DNA of 33,302 nucleotides from Armatimonadota bacterium (lineage in GTDB: Bacteria > Armatimonadota > Chthonomonadetes > Chthonomonadales > JAMCWF01), in NCBI GenBank assembly GCA_023481295.1, contig JAMCWF010000005.1:1-33302 (forward strand), in the 5' to 3' direction. Made by a program: the position numbers and the translations under genes. The notes under the pieces are model-generated. The model saw only the letters and a list, made by a program, of their open reading frames with translations. It was not told the origin of the DNA and searched no databases. Each line of letters opens with the position of its first letter. Within the stretch, counting starts at the first letter, position 1. This document shows, one piece after another, positions 7,352 through 15,309 of the stretch.

Positions 7352-8062
7352 TTAATTGATTTGCTGGCCCGGCTCCAACACGATGATTTCCAAATCGTGG
7401 AGATGGGACGTCAATTTCTTTAACTGCTCTACCGTGCCGGTAAGCAGCGGAAATGTACCGTAATGCATGGGAATGACGCAGGGTGCCTTTAACAATTCAA
7501 TCGCCTTGGCCGCCTCGAGCGGTCCCATCGTGAAGTGATCACCGATCGGCAGCAGCGCAACATCGGGGTGGTACAGCTCACCGATTAAGGCCATCTCACT
7601 GAATACGGCAGTATCCCCTGCGTGGTAGATGGCCATCTCGTTGTTGAATCGCACCACGTAGCCGGCCGCCTCGCCGCCGTATAGGATTTGCTCCCCATCG
7701 GAGATACCGCAGGAGTGCAGGGCGTGGGTCATCGTCACCGATACATCATCCACCTTCTGGGTGCCGCCCTTATTCATGGGTAACAGGTTGCCGACGCCCT
7801 TTTTGCCCAACCATGAGATGGTCTCGACCATCCCCACCACCTTTGCATTGGTCTCTTTAGCCAACGAAACAGCATCCCCGATATGATCAAAGTGGGCGTG
7901 CGTGATCAGCATTGCGTCGAGCCGGCTCAGCTTTTTGAGACTGGCGGGGCAAGCCGGATTGCTGGCGACCCAAGGGTCAATCAGTATCCGCATCCCAGCC
8001 GGCTCCTCAAGCAGAAAAGTGGCGTGCCCCAACCAGGTTATTGAAATTCCATTCAGTTGCAT
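7352..8062 (-). CDS. UPF0173 family metal-dependent hydrolase (metallo-beta-lactamase fold)
   Basis: 236 residues, close to the usual family length. The metal site is seen in THAHFDHIGD (about 54-63), with further ligands in the HAGDT and PMHYGTFP stretches. The N-terminal ITWLGHATFLLE is typical of the YtkL/UPF0173 group. The physiological substrate is unknown for the family. ATG at 8060-8062 is preceded by GGAGGG at 6 nt. It follows mazG by about 60 bp as the last native gene of this operon. The gene stops three bases before the putative cassette junction, so the insertion spared it but separated it from any original downstream terminator. Confidence 0.92.
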   Translation of the reverse strand: MQLNGISITWLGHATFLLEEPAGMRILIDPWVASNPACPASLKKLSRLDAMLITHAHFDHIGDAVSLAKETNAKVVGMVETISWLGKKGVGNLLPMNKGGTQKVDDVSVTMTHALHSCGISDGEQILYGGEAAGYVVRFNNEMAIYHAGDTAVFSEMALIGELYHPDVALLPIGDHFTMGPLEAAKAIELLKAPCVIPMHYGTFPLLTGTVEQLKKLTSHLHDLEIIVLEPGQQIN

Positions 8063-8121
8063 GACGATCCCTCCATCAAGCGTCGCAGATTTTCAATGAT
8101 ACGATTCATAGAGAATTCGAG

Positions 8122-9597
8122 CTAACGAGTTTCAACCGATGAAGCGATACCCTCTTGCGCCTTGACCATCTCCCAGAGCTCATCGAGCTTTTCGGGTCCC
8201 AAATCGCTGAGGTTTATGCCCCGCTCCTGCGCATCATTCTCCATGCCTCGGAACCGGCGCTCAAATCGTCCGACCATCGTCCGCAGGGCATCCTCCGGAT
8301 CAATCCGGCTCCATCGCGCTAAATTTACTATCGTAAACAAGAGGTCTCCCACCTCCCACTCCACCGCTTCATGATTATCGTTTATAATCGCCTCTTTCAG
8401 CTCCGCTACCTCTTCATCCAGCTTCACCAGCACCGAATCGCGATCCGGCCAATCAAATCCGACCCGCGCCGCCTTCTTTGAGATTTCCAGCGCTTTCATC
8501 AGCGCAGGAAGGTCTTTCGGTACACCATCCAGCGCAGAAGGTCGCCAGTTCTCGCCCTTTTCCGCTCTCTTAATCTGCTCCCAGTTTCGAAGCACGTGCT
8601 CCGCGCTCTCCACCTTGACATCGCCGAACACGTGCGGATGGCGGTTTAACAATTTGACCGTGATGGCCTCGATCACATCGTCTATGTCGAAGTAGCCTTC
8701 CTCACTCGCAAGCTGAGCTTGAAATATGGGCTGCAACAGCAGATCGCCCAGCTCTTCACAAAGGCTCTCCATCTCGATCCGGTCAATCGCCTCGATGACT
8801 TCATAAGCCTCTTCAATCAGATAGCGCCGCAGGGTTTGGTGGGTCTGCTGCCGATCCCAGGGACAACCGCCTTCCCCGCGCAGCCGCGCCATGATCTCTA
8901 CCAGGTCGGCAAAGCTTGGCCTTCTCCTCTCTAACGGAACCGGCGGCAGATAAAGGCTGGTTAGATAGTTGAAGTTTCGGCGATCGAGCTGGAATAGGGG
9001 GATTTTTTCAATTCGCTGTTGTCCCTCCACTCCAGCCGCATCCACAACCGTAATTTCCCAATCATCCGGGTATATCTGTTGAAGGGTGAGCTTCACCTCC
9101 GAGGCACTGCTCTGATCCGGTACCTGGAAGATGACGGCCGGCAGCGCTGGGTTCAGATTCGTTCGTTTGAGGGACAGCCCATCCAACAATTGGACGCCAT
9201 CCCCCACCGATAGATTCAACGCGGCGCATACGGCCTCAAAGAAGCTGGGTGATGCGACCACTTTCATCTCAATGCCCTGGGTATTTGCCATCTCGATGAT
9301 CAACTCCACCGATTTCTCGGCCACCAGTGGATGGCCAGGCACGGCATAAACGACATCGCCACCAGTTGCTTCGGTGAGTACCCTATCGGCGATGCTCCGG
9401 TAGAGCGATTCGTAGTCCAGCGCATCATCATAAAGGTAGTCCAGATCGGCAAATTCAATGCCCTGTTCGCGAATCCAATCAACGACTGGGTGTCTGGAGG
9501 TTCGCAAGATCACTTTGCGGGCACTTTGCAATGAATTTAGGGCAGCCGAACTGATATCGTTACGGCCGCCCGGCCCCAAGCCAACGATCAGGATCAT
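8122..9597 (-). CDS. mazG: Tetrapyrrole methylase-MazG fusion (YabN-type nucleoside triphosphate pyrophosphohydrolase)
   Basis: 491 residues in two parts. Residues 1-220 are a SAM-dependent tetrapyrrole (corrin/porphyrin) methylase-like domain starting MILIVGLGPGG, with AVPGHPLVAE near 85-94. Residues 228-480 are MazG, with GGCPWDRQQTH and two EExxE...ELGD-type metal sites (Glu262/263/266 with Asp285; Glu395/396/399 with Asp418). MazG hydrolyses NTPs to NMP and pyrophosphate and cleans the nucleotide pool. The fusion is typical of Gram-positive bacteria and Armatimonadota-like lineages; the methylase part is often regarded as non-catalytic. ATG at 9595-9597 has GAGGCG upstream. It lies 22 bp after the foldase gene in one operon. 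Confidence 0.95.
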   Translation of the reverse strand: MILIVGLGPGGRNDISSAALNSLQSARKVILRTSRHPVVDWIREQGIEFADLDYLYDDALDYESLYRSIADRVLTEATGGDVVYAVPGHPLVAEKSVELIIEMANTQGIEMKVVASPSFFEAVCAALNLSVGDGVQLLDGLSLKRTNLNPALPAVIFQVPDQSSASEVKLTLQQIYPDDWEITVVDAAGVEGQQRIEKIPLFQLDRRNFNYLTSLYLPPVPLERRRPSFADLVEIMARLRGEGGCPWDRQQTHQTLRRYLIEEAYEVIEAIDRIEMESLCEELGDLLLQPIFQAQLASEEGYFDIDDVIEAITVKLLNRHPHVFGDVKVESAEHVLRNWEQIKRAEKGENWRPSALDGVPKDLPALMKALEISKKAARVGFDWPDRDSVLVKLDEEVAELKEAIINDNHEAVEWEVGDLLFTIVNLARWSRIDPEDALRTMVGRFERRFRGMENDAQERGINLSDLGPEKLDELWEMVKAQEGIASSVETR

Positions 9598-9619
9598 TTC
9601 GCCTCTAAAACTGAAGGGG

Positions 9620-10621
9620 TTATGGTGCTGCCGCCGGTTGTGGTTGCAGCAGGTTCTGATATTTTTTTAGATATATCTCGATCTTAGATTGCTTTCTGAA
9701 ATCGCTCAGCATTGTGCTCTCCCGCTGCGCCAGGTTCGGCACCTTCTGCGAGAGAAGTGTATGCTCGATCTCCACCTGCACGTCGGAAAGCGGTTGTAGC
9801 ATCGCTGGAATTTCGTCCACCAATTGAGCGATCACATAAACCGTAACGGGATGACTGCCGGTCGGACCGCTCGCATTCGCGACCAGCTTAATCGGATTTG
9901 TATATTGCCCCGGCTTTAATTTTTGAACCGCATTATAGAGCGGTGGAGGCATGGTTGCTTGAGTTTGCAATCCGATATCTCCGTTTTTAGAGCGCGAAGC
10001 TGGATCATCCGAAAGCTGCATCGCCACGCTCTGAAAAGCGACACCCGATTTCAGTGATGCCAGCGCCTCTTTGACTTTTGATGGATCCGCCATTTCAATG
10101 GCTCGCAAATGATATGTTTCCGGCATCGTAAACCCGGCTTTATTCTGCTGATAATACTGTTGAATTTCTTGGGGCGTCACCGTTATACCTTGCGTTGCGA
10201 TGTTGAGCAGCGAGCGGCTGAAGGTGACCAACCTATTGAGCTCAGCATTGGTGGTTCCAGGAAACAGTCCCGATTGGTTCGGAAATTTACGGGCGAATGC
10301 CATCTCGGCGCTGATCTGCTGAGGAGTGGGCGTGACCTTATCTTTTTTTGCCAACTGAACCGCCAACTCGTAGTTAATGAGGTCGCTCAAAGCAACCTGG
10401 CCGGCCGTTAACAAATGGCCTTGTTGAGCGACTATGTCCAAATCGCGGACATTGACATCCTGGCACTGCTGATCGAACTCTTTAGCCGTAATGGCATGGC
10501 CGTTCACGCGAGCAACAACCTCTTCCCGTTTGCATCCAACCAGAGTCACGGTTGCAGCCAACAGCCCAATCACCACCATCTGTTTGGGTCGGCGAATTTT
10601 AATTAATTTCAATAAGATCAA
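9620..10621 (-). CDS. PpiC/PrsA-like peptidyl-prolyl isomerase lipoprotein
   Basis: 333 residues. A lipoprotein signal (basic LKLIKIRRPKQ, hydrophobic stretch, lipobox LVGC with Cys30) places it on the outer face of the cytoplasmic membrane or in the periplasm. A SurA-type N-terminal chaperone region (about 35-150) is followed by a parvulin domain (about 165-275) with SDDPASRSKNGDIG and LKPGQYTNPI. It likely helps exported proteins fold. The start is TTG (10619-10621), overlapping the TGA of the upstream gene, with AAGGGG just before. An internal ATG at codon 15 would remove the basic n-region and is less likely. It sits between the SwrB-like gene and mazG. Confidence 0.9.
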   Translation of the reverse strand: MILLKLIKIRRPKQMVVIGLLAATVTLVGCKREEVVARVNGHAITAKEFDQQCQDVNVRDLDIVAQQGHLLTAGQVALSDLINYELAVQLAKKDKVTPTPQQISAEMAFARKFPNQSGLFPGTTNAELNRLVTFSRSLLNIATQGITVTPQEIQQYYQQNKAGFTMPETYHLRAIEMADPSKVKEALASLKSGVAFQSVAMQLSDDPASRSKNGDIGLQTQATMPPPLYNAVQKLKPGQYTNPIKLVANASGPTGSHPVTVYVIAQLVDEIPAMLQPLSDVQVEIEHTLLSQKVPNLAQRESTMLSDFRKQSKIEIYLKKYQNLLQPQPAAAP

Positions 10622-11049
10622 TCCCCTTCTTTATTTACTTGAAGCTCTTTTTCCCGCATACCGATAACTACCTCGACCTCTCCCTCCGATAACCCGATTT
10701 GCCTGGCAATGACAGCGGCCGGGATTCCGCCATCGGCTAAGGTGAAAATTTTTTGTTGGATGTCCTCATCCTTTGATTCAAATACGTCATTGCCGTTCCT
10801 ACCGGTGTCCGAAATGCGCCTTTCAATTTCATCCAGCGCCGTTCGAAGCTGCGCCTCTCTCTTCTCATTCTCAATCCAGCCCTTTTCGCTCTCATCCTTC
10901 ATCTGCCGAGGTAGATCTTCGACTGCCGCTTGAATTGATCGCAATTCGGCCATCATCGCGTTCAGCTCCGATTTGGCTTGTTGAAAAAGGACCCAGCCAC
11001 CAATCAGTAGTAATGTGTTAGCGGCCAGTACAATTAAACCCCAATTCAT
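10618..11049 (-). CDS. Membrane-anchored coiled-coil protein with C-terminal helix-turn-helix, SwrB/DUF6115-like
   Basis: 143 residues. One N-terminal transmembrane segment (about 4-22) is followed by a charged coiled coil (about 25-80) and a C-terminal motif IPAAVIARQIGLSEGEVEVV resembling a helix-turn-helix. This layout is that of SwrB/DUF6115-type proteins, which in Bacillus influence flagellar assembly. No flagellar gene is in the window, so that role is not implied here. ATG at 11047-11049 follows AGAGGAAGAGG. Its stop overlaps the start of the foldase gene, and the 95-residue acidic protein gene lies 40 bp upstream. Confidence 0.8.
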   Translation of the reverse strand: MNWGLIVLAANTLLLIGGWVLFQQAKSELNAMMAELRSIQAAVEDLPRQMKDESEKGWIENEKREAQLRTALDEIERRISDTGRNGNDVFESKDEDIQQKIFTLADGGIPAAVIARQIGLSEGEVEVVIGMREKELQVNKEGD

Positions 11050-11089
11050 CCTCTTCCTCTACCGGCGGCGCCATCCGAAACCGACCGAA

Positions 11090-11377
11090 TCAAGCCTGAA
11101 TGTCCACGTGTGGAACCGGTGCTTCTTTTTCTTCGTCTTGGGATTCATCATCTTCATCCTCGTTGGGTTGAGCGGCCTTTTTATACTCCTCACTGACCTC
11201 AACTCTATCCACCGCTACCTTATCGTCGCCATTCTCGGTTTGCTTCTTGCCATTATATGGCGTATCGGGGCGCTGTTCTTCATCGTCTCGAACGTCGGAG
11301 TCCCGCTCCACCTTTCTTAACGTGTCGGGCGGGGTGGGTACTGGAGCCTGAATGCGATCCGTCGGTCCGATTCCCAT
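11090..11377 (-). CDS. Small acidic hypothetical protein ending in HVDIQA
   Basis: 95 residues, very rich in Asp, Glu, Lys and Pro, and probably disordered. It has no membrane segment and no domain I recognise. It ends in PHVDIQA, a hydrophobic tail that stands out from the acidic body and may be a short binding motif. ATG at 11375-11377 has AAGGA about 9 nt upstream. It is the first gene of the operon leading to the SwrB-like protein, foldase, mazG and UPF0173 genes. An overlapping plus-strand frame looks like a membrane protein but lacks a ribosome site. Position and start signal favour this frame. Confidence 0.6.
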   Translation of the reverse strand: MGIGPTDRIQAPVPTPPDTLRKVERDSDVRDDEEQRPDTPYNGKKQTENGDDKVAVDRVEVSEEYKKAAQPNEDEDDESQDEEKEAPVPHVDIQA

Positions 11378-11701
11378 CTCTTCATTCCTTTACCGTGCCG
11401 GAGCTGATTCACGCTTCTCTTCGTTTCAAACAGTGGAAGAGACAACCATCGGTTTCATTGAAACCATAACCATTGAATAACGGTAATGAAAGAAACGGTT
11501 GCATTTTAACGTTTTTCCATCTTCGTGCTATTTTATCACAAAAATGCCATTTCAACACTTTAATTCCACGCTTCCTTGGTCTATAATGTGTTATTCACCG
11601 TTCGCTTCAAGTTCAAAACGATGATGGTGACCATCGGATAAAACCCGGCGACTGAGCAGCTCGGTTTATCGCTGCCTATTAAAGAAAGGAGAAACGAACC
11701 G
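11378..11701. promoter_or_regulatory. Divergent intergenic region with palindromes
   Basis: This 324-bp region separates the foldase/mazG operon from the secreted-protein gene. It holds two short palindromes: GGTTTCATTGAAACC (11451-11465) and GATGGTGACCATC (11623-11635). The second lies between a TATAAT box and the start of the plus-strand gene and could be an operator or leader element. I see no clear minus-strand promoter. Confidence 0.4.
11559..11587 (+). promoter_or_regulatory. Candidate sigma-70 promoter for the secreted-protein gene
   Basis: A perfect -10 box TATAAT (11582-11587) lies 17 nt after a weak -35 (TTTAAT, 11559-11564). Transcription would start near 11594, giving a leader of about 105 nt that contains the palindrome at 11623-11635. 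Confidence 0.5.
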
Positions 11702-12781
11702 ATGCGTAAGCTGTTTTTTGTTGTGGCCATTGGTCTAACCATGCTCGGAGTGACCGCTATATTTGCCCTCGCATCCCCCATACAACCACCGCACGCTCAA
11801 CCGATAGCGCTCCATTTCCAGCCGATACCCGATTCGAATCAATTGGCTAGGGCAACCATTTCACCCACCTCCACGCTTCCCATACTGGTTGCCCTGGATC
11901 AAACCTCGCCAAGCGGCGGTCAAACCAGCGAAAATGCGAAGCCAAGCTGGTCCCTCTCCTGGACCGAGCCGATTTCGGCGGCCATCAGCCGCATTGCGGT
12001 GGGCAATACGGTAGCCGATGGACTGCCCCGGATCGTCGCTCTCGGTGCGGATAAAACAACCTTGAGCATCTGGAAATGGGATGGAAGCGCCTTCACTCAG
12101 GAGGCCACTGTCAACGGCGGCTCCCATGCGGATCAATACGTGGTGGGCAACTTCACGCCCAACAAACCGGCCGAAATCGTGGTGCCGGGACGTTATTTTT
12201 ACTGGAACGGCAAGAAATACACCGGCTTCACCGACAACGATCTTACCTCAATCACTGGGCTCGCTCGATTCTCCGATGGAACCGAAAACTTCTTTTATTT
12301 CGATGGATCCAGCACTCCAGCAACCTTCTCGATTGACCTCAAGTCGGGCAAAAACTGGCTCACTTACGGCCGCATGATGTCGCAGCCACTCCCTACCGGT
12401 AGTGATTACCGATTACTGATCACCCATGGCTCGCCCGAAATGTTGCAAAACTTCGCGCCGGTGCAGATGGCTCAAGCCGGAGTTCTGGGATACATTGATC
12501 CGAAAAACGACGGCAACCTTTATGGATTCGGCGGCTGGATGAGCACGGAAGGCCCTAATGCGGGAAACTTTTTAGTGGTTACCGATGCCTCTATGTTCGG
12601 CCCGATGGGAATGAACCCCAGCGCACCGATCTACTGGCGCAGTCCCAAACTGGACGGCAAGCTGCTGGATATCGCACCTTGCCTGGATCCAAAGGACGGC
12701 AAGACCAAAGGTTTTCTCGTTTTATTGGCCACCGGCGCTAATGGCGATAGCCGCACCGTTCAGTTCTATAAACTTGATTAG
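11702..12781 (+). CDS. Secreted protein of unknown function (possible beta-propeller / FG-GAP-like)
   Basis: 359 residues. A clear signal peptide (MRKLFFVVAIGLTMLGVTAIF...ALAS) suggests export. The mature part has repeated segments such as GLPRIVALGADKTTLSIWKWDG, VGNFTPNKPAEIVVPGRYFYWNG and KTKGFLVLLATGANGD. These resemble the strand patterns of VCBS/FG-GAP-type propellers, without the canonical calcium loops. ATG at 11702 is preceded by AAAGGAG (11685-11691). It is a single gene, bounded by the TATAAT promoter and the strong terminator at 12814. I do not recognise its family. Confidence 0.85.
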   Translation: MRKLFFVVAIGLTMLGVTAIFALASPIQPPHAQPIALHFQPIPDSNQLARATISPTSTLPILVALDQTSPSGGQTSENAKPSWSLSWTEPISAAISRIAVGNTVADGLPRIVALGADKTTLSIWKWDGSAFTQEATVNGGSHADQYVVGNFTPNKPAEIVVPGRYFYWNGKKYTGFTDNDLTSITGLARFSDGTENFFYFDGSSTPATFSIDLKSGKNWLTYGRMMSQPLPTGSDYRLLITHGSPEMLQNFAPVQMAQAGVLGYIDPKNDGNLYGFGGWMSTEGPNAGNFLVVTDASMFGPMGMNPSAPIYWRSPKLDGKLLDIAPCLDPKDGKTKGFLVLLATGANGDSRTVQFYKLD

Positions 12782-12813
12782 CCGCTAACCTGGTTGACCA
12801 ATCCGATCTATTG

Positions 12814-12849
12814 AAAGGTGCAGTCGATGTAAAGGCTGCACCTTTTTTC
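12814..12849 (+). terminator. Strong intrinsic terminator
   Basis: A perfect 10-bp stem AAAGGTGCAG (12814-12823) / CTGCACCTTT (12836-12845) with a 12-nt loop runs into a TTTTTT tract. It lies 33 bp after the stop codon of the secreted-protein gene. Confidence 0.9.
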
Positions 12850-12875
12850 TTCCTGATGATGCTTCCCCATACACT

Positions 12876-13060
12876 GTAACAGTTCAGTTTTACGGGAATT
12901 TTGGGAGTTCGGAAATAATCACCCCCATCCTCTCCTTCCTCCATCAAGGGGAAAGAACCCCTATGCGGAGTATTTTGGCTCCCTCCCCCCTCCGCGGGGG
13001 AGGGTCAGGGTGGGGGGGGCAATATAATCAAGAATCATTCCCACAAGACTGAACTCTTAC
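12876..13060. mobile_element. MITE-like element, family C copy 1 (185 bp) with target-site duplication
   Basis: The ends are imperfect inverted repeats of about 24 bp: GTAACAGTTCAGTTTTACGG... and, read inward from the right, GTAAGAGTTCAGTCTTGTGG.... The interior contains a CCCTCC/GGAGGG-rich palindrome (about 12980-13019). It is flanked by CATACACT on the left and CATACACC on the right, an 8-bp repeat with one mismatch that suggests transposition. A second copy lies at 32921-33168. No coding capacity. It occupies the gap between a terminator and the yyaL-like gene. Confidence 0.75.
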
Positions 13061-13143
13061 CATACACCACAACCGCATGCGACCACCCATAAATATGCTA
13101 TGCTAAATATTAATGTCTCCCTCGAAATGGAACCAATGTCGAA

Positions 13144-15210
13144 ATGCCCAATCGGTCCGCCAATCGCTTAATTAACGAGACCAGCCCCTATCTGCAACAA
13201 CACGCCTATAACCCGGTTGATTGGTATCCTTGGGGCGAAGAGGCGCTGCAGCGCGCCAAACATAATAATAAGCCCATCCTGCTCTCCATCGGTTACTCGG
13301 CTTGCCACTGGTGCCATGTGATGGAGCGGGAATCGTTTGAGGATGAAAATACCGCTCAGCTTATGAACGAGCATTTCGTCTGCATCAAGGTGGATCGAGA
13401 AGAGCGCCCTGACCTGGATGCGGTCTATATGGCGGCCGTTCAGATGATGACCGGTCGCGGCGGCTGGCCGATGACCGTCTTTTTGACGCCGGAGCGGATA
13501 CCGTTTTACGGGGGCACCTATTTCCCGCCGGAAGATCGTTACGGCATGCCTGGCTTCCGTCGAGTTTTGGTCGCGGTTTCGGAGGCATATCAGCAACGTC
13601 GCGATGAGGTTGAACAGCAAGGCAAAGCAATTGCTGGTGAGATAAATCAGCATACGGCAAACCGTTTGATACCAGGATTGGTTACCCATGAGATGCTGGA
13701 TGAAGCATTTCAAGAGCTTTCGACCAAATTAGACGCGCGCGAGGGCGGTTTCGGCGGCGCCCCGAAGTTCCCACAACCGATGATTCTTGAGTTCCTCCTT
13801 CGCTACACTCATAGAACCGGCCGGCCTGTCCCGATGGAGATGGCGGAGCTTACGCTGAGTAAAATGGCTTACGGCGGCATTTACGATCAAGTGGGCGGCG
13901 GCTTCCACCGCTACTCGGTGGATGACCGCTGGCTGGTACCCCACTTTGAAAAGATGCTCTACGATAACGCCCAAATGTCGTCACTTTACCTTCATGCCTA
14001 TTTAATGACCAAGAAGCCCATCTACCGGCGTATCACCGCCGAAACGCTCGACTATCTATTGCGTGAAATGCAGCATCCGGAGGGCGGGTTTTGCTGCAGC
14101 CAGGACGCCGACTCAAATGGAGAAGAGGGGGTTTACTTCCTTTGGACCGCAGATGAAATTGAAGCGGTCTTGGAGGATAACGCGTCTGACATTTGCCGGA
14201 ATTTCGACGTTTCCGAGAGTGGAAACTTTGAAGGAAGGTGTATTCTTCACTGGACCGGTGATGAGAAGAAATCAGAAGAATCGGAGGCGAACGGATTTTA
14301 CTCCGAGGAGCGGAGTAAATTGGCGCAAGCTCGCGAGCGCCGCGTCATGCCGAATCGTGATGACAAGGTGCTGGCAAGCTGGAACGGCCTGGTCATCTCG
14401 ACATTGGCCGAGGCCGGCGCCGCCTTAAACCGCTCCGACTACCTTGAGGCTGCAACCACCGCTGCGCATCGTCTGCTACGAGCAATGACGAGCTCAGCGG
14501 AAGGCGACTACCCACACCTTCCGCATGTCATATCCAACTACGAGCGCCGCGATGTAAATCTCAAGGCGCCTGCCGGTTTTTTAGAGGATTACGCTTTCGT
14601 CTCCGACGGCCTTCTGAGCTTGTTTGAAGCGACCGGCGAACCACAGTGGCTGAACGGCGCAGTCCAGCTTGTGAAAACGATGAACACGTCTTACGCTGAT
14701 CCAAACGGTGGTTACTTTAACACCGCCGATAGTGCCGAGACATTGATTAGCCGCCCCAAAGAGTTGATGGACAACGCGATCCCTGCCGGTAACTCGGCGG
14801 CTTGCGAGGTACTGCTGCGCCTATCGGCATTGACTGGAGATCGTTCGCTTGAAAACATTGCGGCAACTTATTTGCGATCGCTGCGAGCGGCGATGGCACG
14901 ATATCCTTCCGCGTTTGGGCGCCTTCTCTGTGCTGCCGACCGATTTATCGGTCCCCTTCAGGAGTTGGTGATTGTGGGACGCCGGGAGTGGCACTCCACC
15001 AGAGCCTTGCTTCAGACCGCCCGTTCTCAATATCAGCCAAATTTAACAACGGTTTACTGGGATAAGGTGGCACATCTCGACCTGCCGCTATTGGAGGGGC
15101 GGGATGGCGACGAAAACGAAGCCGTCGCCTACCTTTGTGAGGGCGGCCTCTGTCGTAAGCCAACCGAAACGCCTGAGGAGCTGACGGAGCAGCTTTCCAA
15201 CACCCTTTGA
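13144..15210 (+). CDS. Thioredoxin-domain protein, YyaL/DUF255 (SSP411-like) family
   Basis: 688 residues, the usual length for the family. The N-terminal thioredoxin-like domain (about 1-165) has the invariant [19 protein letters not shown] and a CHWC active-site-like motif (Cys54, Cys57). The rest is an (alpha/alpha)6-barrel related to N-acylglucosamine 2-epimerase, with [12 protein letters not shown] and [19 protein letters not shown]. The biochemical role of the family is not established. ATG at 13144 gives the conserved N-terminus, although the ribosome site is weak. It stands alone, downstream of a MITE and convergent with the DHA2 transporter genes. Confidence 0.95.
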   Translation: MPNRSANRLINETSPYLQQHAYNPVDWYPWGEEALQRAKHNNKPILLSIGYSACHWCHVMERESFEDENTAQLMNEHFVCIKVDREERPDLDAVYMAAVQMMTGRGGWPMTVFLTPERIPFYGGTYFPPEDRYGMPGFRRVLVAVSEAYQQRRDEVEQQGKAIAGEINQHTANRLIPGLVTHEMLDEAFQELSTKLDAREGGFGGAPKFPQPMILEFLLRYTHRTGRPVPMEMAELTLSKMAYGGIYDQVGGGFHRYSVDDRWLVPHFEKMLYDNAQMSSLYLHAYLMTKKPIYRRITAETLDYLLREMQHPEGGFCCSQDADSNGEEGVYFLWTADEIEAVLEDNASDICRNFDVSESGNFEGRCILHWTGDEKKSEESEANGFYSEERSKLAQARERRVMPNRDDKVLASWNGLVISTLAEAGAALNRSDYLEAATTAAHRLLRAMTSSAEGDYPHLPHVISNYERRDVNLKAPAGFLEDYAFVSDGLLSLFEATGEPQWLNGAVQLVKTMNTSYADPNGGYFNTADSAETLISRPKELMDNAIPAGNSAACEVLLRLSALTGDRSLENIAATYLRSLRAAMARYPSAFGRLLCAADRFIGPLQELVIVGRREWHSTRALLQTARSQYQPNLTTVYWDKVAHLDLPLLEGRDGDENEAVAYLCEGGLCRKPTETPEELTEQLSNTL

Positions 15211-15237
15211 ATAGAGGGATCCAGCCCCCTTAGTAGG

Positions 15238-15267
15238 TAACTCCAGCCGACCTTTCGGGTGGAGTTA
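15238..15267. terminator. Hairpin between convergent genes
   Basis: TAACTCCA (15238-15245) pairs with TGGAGTTA (15260-15267), and an inner CCGA/TCGG stem extends it. It lies between the converging yyaL-like and DHA2 genes. There is no clear T-tract, so termination in either direction is inferred from place and shape only. Confidence 0.4.
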
Positions 15268-15309
15268 GGAAGGGTCGCCTGACATCTCCGCAATGGTTAC
15301 AGCCCGTCT

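Noticed and set aside
11015-11320. Plus-strand frame resembling a two- to three-helix membrane protein
   Set aside because: It is antisense to a highly acidic frame (Asp/Glu codons read as Phe/Ile/Leu on the opposite strand), lacks a ribosome site and overlaps two minus-strand genes with good start signals.
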